Part shown: positions 32,229 through 40,288 of the stretch, in pieces
Numbering within the stretch: position 1 is the first letter of the stretch
How the letters are laid out: each line of letters starts with the position of its first letter
Origin: Bacillota bacterium
GTDB taxonomy: Bacteria > Bacillota > Clostridia > Christensenellales > Aristaeellaceae
Length of the DNA: 64,000 bases
Assembly (NCBI GenBank): GCA_023411375.1
Contig: JAEYOW010000027.1
Location: 38,473-102,472, forward strand
Reading direction: 5' to 3'
Notes under the pieces: model-generated
Seen by the model: only the letters and a program-made list of their open reading frames with translations
Database searches by the model: none
What the model was told of the DNA's origin: nothing
Position numbers and translations under genes: made by a program

Positions 32229-34528
32229 TGGCAGAGAAACTTCAGTATAAAATATCGTCTCGTGCGACCATTTTACTAGGTCGAGAAAGTATCTCTCGAA
32301 TTGAAAGTGCCGTTACAGAGATTGTAAAAAATACTTACGATGCCGATGCCACCATGTGTTTTTTGACATTTGATTTGCCAAATGATTGCATTTATATTCT
32401 AGATAATGGTATCGGTATGACGCGAGAAGCAATTGAAAACAACTGGATGCTTATTGGAACAGACAACAAGAAGCTTGAGTATCGTTCTGCTAAAGGTCGA
32501 GTTAGGGCTGGGGAAAAAGGTATTGGACGCTTTGCGTTGGACCGTTTAGGTAGCAGCTGCGAAATGTACACAATGACAGTTGATGCTGGTTCTGTTTTGC
32601 ATTGGGCTACAAATTGGGAAATGTTCGAAGAGAGCGGTAGACTTTTAGAGGATATGTATGCAACTATTGAAGACTTACGTTCGGATATTTTGGGCTGTCT
32701 TTCAGAAAAGATTTCTAGTAGGGTCCGAGCATTTTGCGCGCTCCAAAACAATCTTGATACATTCAAGTCAGGCACATGTTTTGTCATCAAAAATTTGCGT
32801 GATCGCTGGAGCACACAAGAATTACGGGAACTTGAGAAGTCACTGGAAGTATTGCTCCCACCTGCCAATTCTGGCGAATTCATTATCGCTATTCAAGATA
32901 GTATTAATGACGATTTTCGTATTGTGAATGATGTAATAACTGAAGAATATGATTATAAAATTCGTGCAAAAAGTGATGGTAAGGTTGTAAATATTGAACT
33001 TTTTAGAAACGAGTTTGATTATGAACACATACCAAAAGAGGCTTGGAATGAAGAAGCGTTTCGCATAGAGCCCTATCGATATCAAGATTTTAAAAAAGGA
33101 CGTTTTGTATATACTCTTGCTCTTGAGAATCTTGCCAACGTAGCAGCTGATTCTGCTAAGAATTCTGTTGAATCGATTGGTCCTTTTGAATTTGAATATG
33201 TCTTCATGAAATTAACGCTGTCAAAGGTGTCGCGAGAAGTGTATTTCGCAAGAGATATAAGCAAGAACAGACACGCGTGGATGCAACTACACTCTGGAAT
33301 AAAAATATATCGCGATGGATTCTGGGTAAGACCGTACGGTGATCCTAACGGTGCATATGACTGGCTAGGCCTTGATGCAAGGCGAGCACAAAATCCTACT
33401 TCTGTATCGCATGAATCAGAAACTTGGACTGTACGCAATGCACAAGGGTATGGCATTGTGTCTATCTCTCGTGTTCAGAATCCATTTATTATTGACGTTT
33501 CGAGTCGAGAAGGATTAGTGAACAACGAGTCATTTAAACTGTTTTGCAAGATACTAACAGGAATTATTGCTTATTTCGAGAAGGATCGAGCACATATCGC
33601 CCGTGGGTTAAAGTTTTATATTGACAAAGTTAATGAGACAGAGCGTATTAAGCAACAAGGCCTAGAGATTGCAGAACGGTTCCTTCAAAATGCTGAGCCT
33701 CCGGTTAAGACAGGAAACGAATCTTCTATTGAACAGGGGGAAGCAGAAAAAAAGTCAATAGAAGAAACAAAAATATTAGCACAGGCAGTGAAGTATTACC
33801 AAGAAGAACGCGAGGAACTGGTGTCGGAAATATCGCTTCTGAGATCCCTTGCTACTAGTGGTTTAATTACTGCATCCATTGTACACGATTTAAAAAGTCT
33901 GAGGGCGAATTTGGGTGTGCGCGTTGATAACCTGCGTACTTCGATAGAGCGAGGTGAGCCTGTCATAATTGACCGTCGTCTAAAAACGATGAAGAATGAC
34001 GATGAATTCATAAAAGGATGGATTTCTGTTGTCGCAACTCAGTCAAAGGCCGATAAACGGAAGCGAAAAAAGCATGAACTGTGTTCATTGGTTTCTGAAA
34101 CAGTTGATTCCATAAAGCCAATACTGGAAAAAAAGATAATTGATATAGACGTTTTTGCGGATGGACCTTTTGAAAAGAAAGTGTTCCCGATAGATATTAT
34201 GAGCATCGTCTTCAACCTATTAGTAAACTCCGTGGAATCATTTTCGCATTCTACAGTAAGTACCAGAAAGATCGTGATAGCCCTTTCGACCAAAGATGAA
34301 TTTGTTTTCAACTATTCAGATAATGGTGCAGGGTTATCCGAAGGATTTAATGATCCATATGATATTTTTAGGTTTGGTACCACGAGCAAATATGATATTA
34401 ATGGCGATCCTGTGGGTACGGGCATGGGCATGTATATTGTGAACACAACATTGAGGGAATATAACTCGAAGCCCGAAATAACTAAAACAAAGGATGGCTT
34501 TGGACTTCGATTTAAGCTACAAAAGTAG
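32228..34528 (+). CDS. Double GHKL protein: MORC-like ATPase plus histidine-kinase-like C-terminus
   Basis: A 766-residue protein with two Bergerat-fold ATPase modules. The N-terminal one (about 15-250) has EIVKNTYDADATMCFLTF, ILDNGIGM and GEKGIGRFALDRLG, the MORC/paraMORC/Hsp90-like pattern. A middle beta-rich part follows, then a coiled coil (EAEKKSIEETKILAQAVKYY, EEREELVSEISLLRSL). The C-terminal third has an H-box-like helix SIVHDLKSLRANL (His about 553), an N box NLLVNSVESF, DNGAGLSEGF and GTGMGMYIVN, as in sensor kinases. It has no membrane segment, so it is cytoplasmic. It lies between a methyltransferase and a receiver-like gene, so phosphotransfer to that protein is the natural inference. 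Confidence 0.85.
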   Translation: MAEKLQYKISSRATILLGRESISRIESAVTEIVKNTYDADATMCFLTFDLPNDCIYILDNGIGMTREAIENNWMLIGTDNKKLEYRSAKGRVRAGEKGIGRFALDRLGSSCEMYTMTVDAGSVLHWATNWEMFEESGRLLEDMYATIEDLRSDILGCLSEKISSRVRAFCALQNNLDTFKSGTCFVIKNLRDRWSTQELRELEKSLEVLLPPANSGEFIIAIQDSINDDFRIVNDVITEEYDYKIRAKSDGKVVNIELFRNEFDYEHIPKEAWNEEAFRIEPYRYQDFKKGRFVYTLALENLANVAADSAKNSVESIGPFEFEYVFMKLTLSKVSREVYFARDISKNRHAWMQLHSGIKIYRDGFWVRPYGDPNGAYDWLGLDARRAQNPTSVSHESETWTVRNAQGYGIVSISRVQNPFIIDVSSREGLVNNESFKLFCKILTGIIAYFEKDRAHIARGLKFYIDKVNETERIKQQGLEIAERFLQNAEPPVKTGNESSIEQGEAEKKSIEETKILAQAVKYYQEEREELVSEISLLRSLATSGLITASIVHDLKSLRANLGVRVDNLRTSIERGEPVIIDRRLKTMKNDDEFIKGWISVVATQSKADKRKRKKHELCSLVSETVDSIKPILEKKIIDIDVFADGPFEKKVFPIDIMSIVFNLLVNSVESFSHSTVSTRKIVIALSTKDEFVFNYSDNGAGLSEGFNDPYDIFRFGTTSKYDINGDPVGTGMGMYIVNTTLREYNSKPEITKTKDGFGLRFKLQK

Positions 34529-34538
34529 GAGGAATGGT

Positions 34539-35192
34539 ATGTTTAATTACCGTATAGGCGTTTTGGATGATGATGATTCAAAAATTATCGAAGTTGTTGA
34601 TAAGCTAAATCATGCCTTTGATCATATACCGGAGTATGGCAACTATACTCTTGCTCCTGTTCAAATTGAAGTATCCACCGATAAGGATGCTACAGTAGGA
34701 GAAATAATGTCACAAAATATTGAATGCATGCTTGTAGACTACAAGCTGTCATCTTTTAAAAATGCAGGTTACACTGGTGTGGAAATTGCTAACGAGTTAT
34801 GGCGACATAGAAAGTATTTGCCAGTATTCATGCTTACGTCGTTTGATGAAGATATGTATGTGCATGAGTTGTTCAGCGCATTTCAAATCTTTAACTACGA
34901 AAGATATTTGAGCGATGGACGGGAACAAGATGACATTCACAAAAAAATTGTGCGTGAAATCGAGATGAATAAAAAGAGAATTGCCGAATGGGAACGTGAA
35001 TTAATCGAATTACTTAACCATCAAGGCGAAAATGCGGAGGTGGATTCTCGCATTATTGAGTTGGATTCTAAACTCGAAAGCGCTATTGATCGTCAAAACG
35101 CTATACCCTTTAAAACTAAGCAAGATCTATCTGAATCCGCGTTGTTAAGATTGGTTAATACTCTTGATAGACTGCTCGAAGGGAATGATTAG
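34539..35192 (+). CDS. Receiver-like protein with C-terminal helical domain
   Basis: A 217-residue protein. The first 125 residues follow a response-regulator receiver: acidic cluster IGVLDDDDSK (Asp10-13), phosphoacceptor Asp67 in CMLVDYKLS, and Thr100 in LPVFMLTSFDED. The usual Lys-Pro after beta-5 is not evident (FNYERYLSDG). The remainder is helical and coiled-coil-like (EIEMNKKRIAEWERELIELL, IIELDSKLESAIDRQNA) with no DNA-binding domain, suggesting a protein-protein output. The ATG at 34539 follows AGGAGGAATGGT, 10 bp after the kinase-like gene. It overlaps the HNH gene. Confidence 0.78.
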   Translation: MFNYRIGVLDDDDSKIIEVVDKLNHAFDHIPEYGNYTLAPVQIEVSTDKDATVGEIMSQNIECMLVDYKLSSFKNAGYTGVEIANELWRHRKYLPVFMLTSFDEDMYVHELFSAFQIFNYERYLSDGREQDDIHKKIVREIEMNKKRIAEWERELIELLNHQGENAEVDSRIIELDSKLESAIDRQNAIPFKTKQDLSESALLRLVNTLDRLLEGND

Positions 35193-35790
35193 TGTGCCTT
35201 TGTTGAAAAGAAGAATTCCTAAGCACTCATATTCTGGGAATAAGTGGGTAACTATTCTAACTAATAAAAAGTATCTAGCTACAGATTTTGATCATAGATG
35301 CGCCTATTGCGATGATGCGGATAGGTTTTATGGTGGTAGAAGGAATTATCAAGTTGATCATTTTGCACCTGAATCAAAATTTCCCGAGCTCAAGTTTACG
35401 TACGAGAATTTGATGTATGCATGCCCATATTGCAACCGTGCAAAATGGGATGTTTGGGTCGGACCAGATGGTCAAACTTCGGTCGTAGATGAGAAAGGGT
35501 TTATTTCACCATGCAGTGATGAGTATTATAAGCATTTAATAAGAAATAATGATGGAACTATATTATCACTTACTCCATTGGGAGAATTTATGCGCAAGCA
35601 ACTGAAGCTATACTTAAAAAGGCATTCCATTCTTTATCTTCTGGAGCAAGTGGATGACCGCTGCGATGCGCTAGAAAAGCTAATTGCTGAACGCGAACTC
35701 AGTGGAAAAAATACCACAAAACTTAAAATTGCGCATTCCGAAATAGCTACAGAATTGCGCAAATACTATAGATTGCTTTGTGAAGAATAA
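35185..35790 (+). CDS. HNH nuclease of the defence island
   Basis: An HNH endonuclease of about 200 residues. The core has CAYCDDADRFYGGRRNYQVDHF, then ESKFPELKFTYENLMYACPYC followed by NRAKWD: two CxxC zinc pairs around the catalytic Asp-His and Asn. This is the architecture of HNH effectors in Septu-like and retron-associated defence systems. The C-terminal half is helical (MRKQLKLYLKRHSILYLLEQ and a final RKYYRLL). Start ATG 35185 or GTG 35194; both lie inside or next to the end of the receiver gene, so translation is coupled. It is the likely effector. A strong terminator follows. Confidence 0.85.
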   Translation: MISVPLLKRRIPKHSYSGNKWVTILTNKKYLATDFDHRCAYCDDADRFYGGRRNYQVDHFAPESKFPELKFTYENLMYACPYCNRAKWDVWVGPDGQTSVVDEKGFISPCSDEYYKHLIRNNDGTILSLTPLGEFMRKQLKLYLKRHSILYLLEQVDDRCDALEKLIAERELSGKNTTKLKIAHSEIATELRKYYRLLCEE

Positions 35791-35922
35791 TCAAAATTTC
35801 GATGCAAAATCGCCTAAAATATTTTAGCCCCCAATTTCTATATTTACCCCCTACCCTCAAGTTTTACCCCCTCTGCGACTTCCGCCAAATTGTATCAAAT
35901 CCTATCAAGGGAGCCAAAAAGA

Positions 35923-35957
35923 CGTAGTTTCCGCCAAAGGGAAACTACGCCTTTTTT
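35923..35957 (+). terminator. Terminator of the defence operon
   Basis: CGTAGTTTCC (35923-35932) and GGAAACTACG (35940-35949) form a perfect 10-bp stem with a 7-base loop, followed by CCTTTTTT. Upstream A residues make it partly bidirectional. The 130 bases between the HNH stop and the stem carry two TTTACCCCCT copies and nothing else clear. Confidence 0.85.
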
Positions 35958-36026
35958 ATGCTTAAAATCGTGCTATAATCTTGGTATGGATTATGTATAT
36001 ACTCTTTGCAAAAGAAGGTGAAATGT

Positions 36027-36632
36027 TTGGAAGTTGGTAAAAAAATACAGAAACTCAGAAAGCAAAAGGGACTAACCCAAGAGCAGCTTGCAGAACAGTT
36101 ATATGTTTCAAGGACGGCCATATCAAAATGGGAATCTGGCAGAGGATATCCAAGTATAGATTCGCTGAAGGAAATATCAAAATACTTTAGCGTATCATTG
36201 GATGATTTGCTGTCAAGTGATGAAATACTCACTTTGGCACAAGTAGACAGCAAGCAAAAAATTCTTCATTTTCAAGACATGGTTTTTGGATTGCTTGACT
36301 GCTCGGTTGCAATGTTTTTATTTCTTCCGTTTTTTGGCCAAAGAATTGGTGATGTAATTCATGAAGTTTCTTTGCTCTCTTTGACGCAGATACAAGTATA
36401 TGTGAAAATACCTTATTTGATTGTTGTGACCGGATTGATACTTTGTGGAGTGTTGACATTAGCGTTTCAAAATTGCTCGATACTATTTTGGATGAAAATA
36501 AAAGGGAAATTATCTTTAGGATTAAGCGCTATTGCTGCCCTTATCTTTATGATAAGCCTACAGCCGTATGCTGCCATGTTCACCTTTCTATTTTTAGTAA
36601 TAAAGGCTTTAATGCTGATAAAATGGGCATGA
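36027..36632 (+). CDS. XRE-family regulator with membrane-spanning C-terminus
   Basis: A 201-residue protein with an N-terminal Cro/CI helix-turn-helix (EVGKKIQKLRKQKGLTQEQLAEQLYVSRTAISKWESGRGYP, residues about 2-42) and a C-terminal half with about four hydrophobic segments (VFGLLDCSVAMFLFLPFF, IPYLIVVTGLILCGVLTLAF, LSLGLSAIAALIFMISL, AAMFTFLFLVIKALMLI). Such membrane-tethered XRE regulators are frequent in Bacillota. The start is TTG at 36027 behind AGGTGAAATG; a TTG seven codons earlier has no site. A TATAAT at 35974-35979 may be its -10 box. AT-rich like the upstream island. Confidence 0.82.
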   Translation: MEVGKKIQKLRKQKGLTQEQLAEQLYVSRTAISKWESGRGYPSIDSLKEISKYFSVSLDDLLSSDEILTLAQVDSKQKILHFQDMVFGLLDCSVAMFLFLPFFGQRIGDVIHEVSLLSLTQIQVYVKIPYLIVVTGLILCGVLTLAFQNCSILFWMKIKGKLSLGLSAIAALIFMISLQPYAAMFTFLFLVIKALMLIKWA

Positions 36633-36739
36633 CACGAATCGTATCAGCTATGTGACAACGCTACTCTACCTTTTTTGAACTTCTTCGAGTAATGTGTATA
36701 TAGGCACTTTGCCAATACATTATTAGGAGGAGTTTCTTC

Positions 36740-37408
36740 ATGAAAACAAGGAACGCTAAAAATTTTATTATATCATCGAGCTTGATGATAACTTTTATGC
36801 TATTTACGTTAATGGTTAAATTTATTGAGGTGAAACCAATTGGACCGCAAGAATCATCGGTTGGACTTGCGACATTAAATGGATGGGCACATAATTTGTT
36901 TGGTGTCAATATGACGCTTTACAATATTACAGATTGGGCAAGCATTTTAACATTGCCAATTATGTTGGGATTTGCAACACTTGGACTGTGTCAACTGATT
37001 AAAAGAAGAAGTCTATTCAAAGTAGACGGCAGTATTTTAGTTTTGGGTAGCTTTTATATGATTGTCTTAGCATTCTATCTGTTTTTTGAGTATTTTATTA
37101 TCAATTACCGTCCAGTGTTGATTAACGGATTTTTAGAGGCTTCCTATCCATCCTCAACCACTATGCTTGTTATGTGTGTTATGCCAACTGCCATGATGCA
37201 ATTCAAGCGCTTCATCAAAAACGACAAGGCAAAAAAGATAATAAATACATTTTGTGGTGTTTTTACAGGTCTTATGGTGATCGGACGACTTGTATCGGGA
37301 GTGCATTGGTTAACGGATATTTTAGGTGGTGCGTTACTTAGCACAGCCCTTGTGATGTTATATTTTTCCGTCAACAAATTGATTGACTCAAAAAAGTCTA
37401 ACAAATAG
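36740..37408 (+). CDS. PAP2-family membrane phosphatase
   Basis: A 222-residue integral membrane protein of the PAP2 (phosphatidic acid/undecaprenyl-pyrophosphate phosphatase-like) family. About six hydrophobic helices are visible. The active-site parts are YFIINYRPVLINGFLEASYPSSTTML (the PSGH-like motif is PSST here, lacking the usual His) and GRLVSGVHWLTDILGGALL (motif 3, with Arg and catalytic His). Start follows TTAGGAGGAGTTTCTTC. Absence of the motif-2 His may mean reduced or altered activity. It is followed by a terminator. Confidence 0.78.
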   Translation: MKTRNAKNFIISSSLMITFMLFTLMVKFIEVKPIGPQESSVGLATLNGWAHNLFGVNMTLYNITDWASILTLPIMLGFATLGLCQLIKRRSLFKVDGSILVLGSFYMIVLAFYLFFEYFIINYRPVLINGFLEASYPSSTTMLVMCVMPTAMMQFKRFIKNDKAKKIINTFCGVFTGLMVIGRLVSGVHWLTDILGGALLSTALVMLYFSVNKLIDSKKSNK

Positions 37409-37459
37409 AACATTCCTGTTATGAGCATACCCTTCCCTGCATCTATTTTTACTGAATGA

Positions 37460-37512
37460 CCGTAGATGATATGAACATTTATTCTAAAATGTTCGAATCA
37501 CCTACGGTTTTT
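37460..37512 (+). terminator. Terminator after the PAP2 gene
   Basis: A long imperfect hairpin: CCGTAG (37460-37465) pairs with CTACGG (37502-37507), with GAACAT/ATGTTC pairing inside, followed by TTTTT. From there to 37678 I see no gene. Confidence 0.65.
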
Positions 37513-37678
37513 CTCTTGTATTTACTGGGTTTTCTGTATTCCGCTGTCCTAAGGTCGAAAATCAAAACGTGCAAATTTCCGGCTCAAAACGTAAAAATCA
37601 CAGCTTATGAACCCTCTTATTATAGTTTTATCAATCCTTTATGCCGACAAAATACGAAGATTCATGGTCGTTAAGCGT

Positions 37679-37945
37679 TTAGTGCTGAAGCGTCGCATGT
37701 GGACGTTCATTATTACAGAAGTTTATATACAGCCCCATACATTTTTGAAATCTTCCACCCAATGATAATTACGGCGGTATATCTCTTCCTTTCTCACGAA
37801 GCCGAAAAAGGATTCCATCACGGCATTATGGCGAGGACTTCCTGACGGAGAAAAGGATTGATTGGCAGTGAGCTTAGCAAGAACTTCTTAAAGGAGCACG
37901 ACGCGTATTGCGGCCCCTGATCACTGTGAAAAGTTAGTCCTTTTT
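37679..37945 (-). pseudogene. IS3-family transposase remnant (integrase core, frameshifted)
   Basis: On the minus strand three reading frames together spell the end of an IS3-type DDE transposase. LTFHSDQGPQYAS is in one frame, NQSFSPSGSPRHNAVMESFF and GFVRKEEIYRRNYHWVEDFK in a second, and FCNNERPHATLQH, stop, in a third. At least two frameshifts and the lack of the N-terminal half make it inactive. The remnant starts right at the stop codon of the condensation-domain gene, so the insertion may have trimmed or replaced that gene's end. No clear terminal inverted repeat was identified. Confidence 0.85.
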
Positions 37946-39151
37946 CTCGCAATAGACGCTTGTAACCGTTCTCATCACTCCGTTAAGAGTCAGAACGCCT
38001 ATGGTAGCGCTTGCGGCCGGAGAAGCAGGTGGGATAAACTCGGCGAAGTCCATATGTTGATTCTCAAATTTTCCAAGATTGGTAATACTGTAAGCTGTAG
38101 GTTTTGAGAAGCCGAACATTTTGCTGCCAACGAAGCGGGCAGCCTTACTGTCAAAGCCGTCCAGCGCAGAGATCGCTGCCGCGTCCAGCAACGTCGGCTC
38201 CATCTGCAAGTAGCAGGCGAGTACCAGCATTTTGCTTTTCTGGTTGGACAAAGCTTTTCGGACGAGCATATGTACATCTTTCGCCTTTTCCATTGGTTCG
38301 GTCGTCCTGGTGCGGCATATGATGCCCATGGCCGTTGAATAATTGCCCAGCGCACCGCTGCGATATTCTCGCAAACGGTCGCGGATATCGGCGGCGATGA
38401 TAATTCTTTTCGTGCCTGTGCGAAGATATAGCTGCGCCATCAGCCAATCGTTGATGGATATGCCGGCGGCATGGCATTGACCGCTCAGCGCCGTAAGCGA
38501 CGATTCATCCATCTTATCAAAACGATAATCTACTGGATGTGTTTCCCCAAAGAATACGGAAAATTTTAGGTATTGCGCGTAAGACACGGGATGGTTTTCC
38601 TTGCGCCACCGCTTTCCAGCGCGGTCCACAAGAACCCGACTGACAAATGCAAGCTCACTCTCCTTGGGCAGATCGTCCATGGACGCGATCAGATGTTCCT
38701 CGGCAAATTTCGGCGTTTTTCCATCCGCAAGACAGTCAGTAAACTCGCAGACCAGCTCCAACAGTCCCCGCCCGTCGGTCAGCAGGTGATGCGCAGCGAA
38801 CAAAAGCGTCGTGCCTTCCTGTGTCGGGCAGGAGAAAACCTTCAGCAGGCCCTCAACAAAAACGTTCCACTCAGAAATGGCAATACATCCCCACGCTTGT
38901 TCAACCTTAGTTTCATCCGCGAGAGAGCTGCATTGAATTTTGCTTTCATCCATCACATTGTAAAATAGGTTGTCTGTTCCGTCTTCCCGCTGGACAAGCG
39001 CTCGCAGGAAGGGATGCGCCGCCGCGAGAAGTTCCAGAATTTCGCGGATTTTTTGCGGCTCAAACACGCTATGAAGGGAAAAGCGGATGCCAAAGTGCAT
39101 GTTGGGACACATATAATGCGCACGTTCAGATCGGATATACTGTCGATTCAT
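37934..39151 (-). CDS. Condensation-domain (acyltransferase-like) protein
   Basis: A 405-residue protein of the condensation/BAHD-like acyltransferase superfamily. The active-site motif is HHLLTDGRGLLELV (HHxxxDG), preceded by an N-terminal half with LLAAAHPFLRALVQRED. The second half has NDWLMAQLYLRTGTKRIIIAADIRDRLREYRSGALGNYSTAMGI, corresponding to the DFGWG-like and latch region, and a final SATIGVLTLNGVMRTVTSVY. It is stand-alone, with no carrier domain, so a lipid or small-molecule acyl transfer is more likely than peptide synthesis. The start overlaps the small membrane gene (ATGA). The C-terminus ends where the IS remnant begins. Confidence 0.8.
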   Translation of the reverse strand: MNRQYIRSERAHYMCPNMHFGIRFSLHSVFEPQKIREILELLAAAHPFLRALVQREDGTDNLFYNVMDESKIQCSSLADETKVEQAWGCIAISEWNVFVEGLLKVFSCPTQEGTTLLFAAHHLLTDGRGLLELVCEFTDCLADGKTPKFAEEHLIASMDDLPKESELAFVSRVLVDRAGKRWRKENHPVSYAQYLKFSVFFGETHPVDYRFDKMDESSLTALSGQCHAAGISINDWLMAQLYLRTGTKRIIIAADIRDRLREYRSGALGNYSTAMGIICRTRTTEPMEKAKDVHMLVRKALSNQKSKMLVLACYLQMEPTLLDAAAISALDGFDSKAARFVGSKMFGFSKPTAYSITNLGKFENQHMDFAEFIPPASPAASATIGVLTLNGVMRTVTSVYCEKKD

Positions 39152-39426
39152 CCTTTCTCCTCCAGATTTTCCTTCATGGCAATCTCATTAAGCACGCGAT
39201 CCTGATGCAGTTCAACAGCGACAAGAATAAGCAACGCGGCAAAAACCACTCCCGCCAACGTGAAGGCGATACAAGCGTGCGTGCGCCAGCCTACGAGATA
39301 CAGGATTCCGCCCAACCCGATCAACACACCTGTTGCCTTCATCATTTTGCCGCCCGGCCAAAGCATATTCAATTTATACCTATAATGTGTTTCATAATGT
39401 GGCGGTTCTTTTCGTGCATGCTTCAT
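39148..39426 (-). CDS. Small membrane protein
   Basis: A 92-residue protein with two hydrophobic helices (ATGVLIGLGGILYLVGW and ACIAFTLAGVVFAALLILVAVEL) between a basic N-terminus and a charged tail. No family recognised. It is coupled to the condensation-domain gene by ATGA and preceded by the TetR gene, so the three form an operon. It could anchor the acyltransferase to the membrane, which is inference from position. Confidence 0.7.
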   Translation of the reverse strand: MKHARKEPPHYETHYRYKLNMLWPGGKMMKATGVLIGLGGILYLVGWRTHACIAFTLAGVVFAALLILVAVELHQDRVLNEIAMKENLEEKG

Positions 39427-39435
39427 GCGCTATCC

Positions 39436-39987
39436 TCACAGTGGTTCCTTTCTTGTGTGCATGCTGGGCGGCAGGGACACGCTTTTATCGTTGTTTCCTT
39501 TATAAAAATCGTAATAGGCCTCCATCACAATAAACCGAATTTCTTCCCACGACCAATGAAGTGGTTGAAACGCGGTCATAAACACCACACCGTTGGCGAA
39601 TATGATCAGCTTCGGATCCATCCGAGGAACCTGGTCGTCCCCCGTTTCTTCGCAGCAAGCAAACAGTCCATTTTGCGCGATTAGCCGGAAAAGATGCGTT
39701 TCTTCCAGTGCGAAGCGAATATACTCAAGCGCAAAACCTAAATCTTGAGGTAAAGGATCCGCGTCGACGGCGTCGTAAATCTGATCCAGCATAAACTCAA
39801 AGCTTTTTCCGGCAACCTCTTTTTCAAGCGCCTTCATATCGACGAATGCCTGATAGATCGGCTGCGTGGAGCAATTCATAGAGGCGGCTAGTGACCGCGC
39901 CGTGATCGTTTCAAAGCCTTTTTTCCTCGCTATTTCAAACGCTTGGTTCAAAATAGCAGCTTTTTCGATCTGCTTTCTGGGAGGCAT
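39436..39987 (-). CDS. TetR/AcrR-family regulator
   Basis: A 183-residue TetR-like repressor. The N-terminal helix-turn-helix reads KAAILNQAFEIARKKGFETITARSLAASMNCSTQPIYQAF, a typical TetR DNA-binding domain. The C-terminal ligand domain is helical with FGLALEYIRFALEETHLFRLI-like segments. It leads a three-gene operon with a membrane protein and an acyltransferase and probably controls it through the palindrome just upstream. Confidence 0.85.
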   Translation of the reverse strand: MPPRKQIEKAAILNQAFEIARKKGFETITARSLAASMNCSTQPIYQAFVDMKALEKEVAGKSFEFMLDQIYDAVDADPLPQDLGFALEYIRFALEETHLFRLIAQNGLFACCEETGDDQVPRMDPKLIIFANGVVFMTAFQPLHWSWEEIRFIVMEAYYDFYKGNNDKSVSLPPSMHTRKEPL

Positions 39988-40018
39988 ATGCGATTTGCTC
40001 CTTTCATAACGCAGTTAT

Positions 40019-40031
40019 ATAACAATGTTAT
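40019..40031 (-). promoter_or_regulatory. Likely TetR operator
   Basis: ATAACAATGTTAT is a near-perfect palindrome (5-bp arms around AAT) inside an AT-rich stretch that also contains TTATATAAC, about 30 bp upstream of the TetR start. Position and symmetry fit an autoregulatory operator overlapping the promoter. Confidence 0.5.
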
Positions 40032-40063
40032 TATATGCCCCAAAAAGAATTTTGTCAAGACTT

Positions 40064-40198
40064 TCAACTTTTGGGAAAACGAACAACGAACTCTAACTTT
40101 TCAAACAGCCTGACCGGATCGTCTATCGCACTTGGATAGAAGCTTGTTTCACAGTAGCGTTTCCCGTCAGGGGCTTTCTGTGATTGTTTCGTCAAATG
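40064..40198 (-). pseudogene. Possible decayed gene fragment, family not recognised
   Basis: Forty-four codons ending in TGA at 40064 read like real protein: KQSQKAPDGKRYCETSFYPS followed by AIDDPVRLFEKLEFVVRF. No start codon with a ribosome binding site and no upstream part of the frame is present, so it looks like the orphan C-terminus of a lost gene. I cannot name the family. The rest of 40032-40288 contains only a terminator. Confidence 0.35.
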
Positions 40199-40225
40199 GC
40201 AGGGGTGGCAGCTCCCATCATTAAG

Positions 40226-40265
40226 CGCAAACGGGCGTGGAAAGCTACATGCTTTCCCACGCCCG
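40226..40265 (-). terminator. Terminator after the esterase gene
   Basis: On the minus strand CGGGCGTGGGAAAGC and GCTTTCCACGCCCG form a stem of about 14 bp with one bulge and a 5-base loop, followed by TTTGCG. It lies 24 bp after the esterase stop and ends the carbohydrate operon. Confidence 0.7.
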
Positions 40266-40288
40266 CTCTTCTTTAAAAAGTTGGCTGA

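Noticed and set aside
37460..37512. Terminal inverted repeat of an insertion sequence
   Set aside because: The hairpin is followed by T5 and lies directly after the PAP2 gene, so a terminator explains it better; no matching second end was seen.
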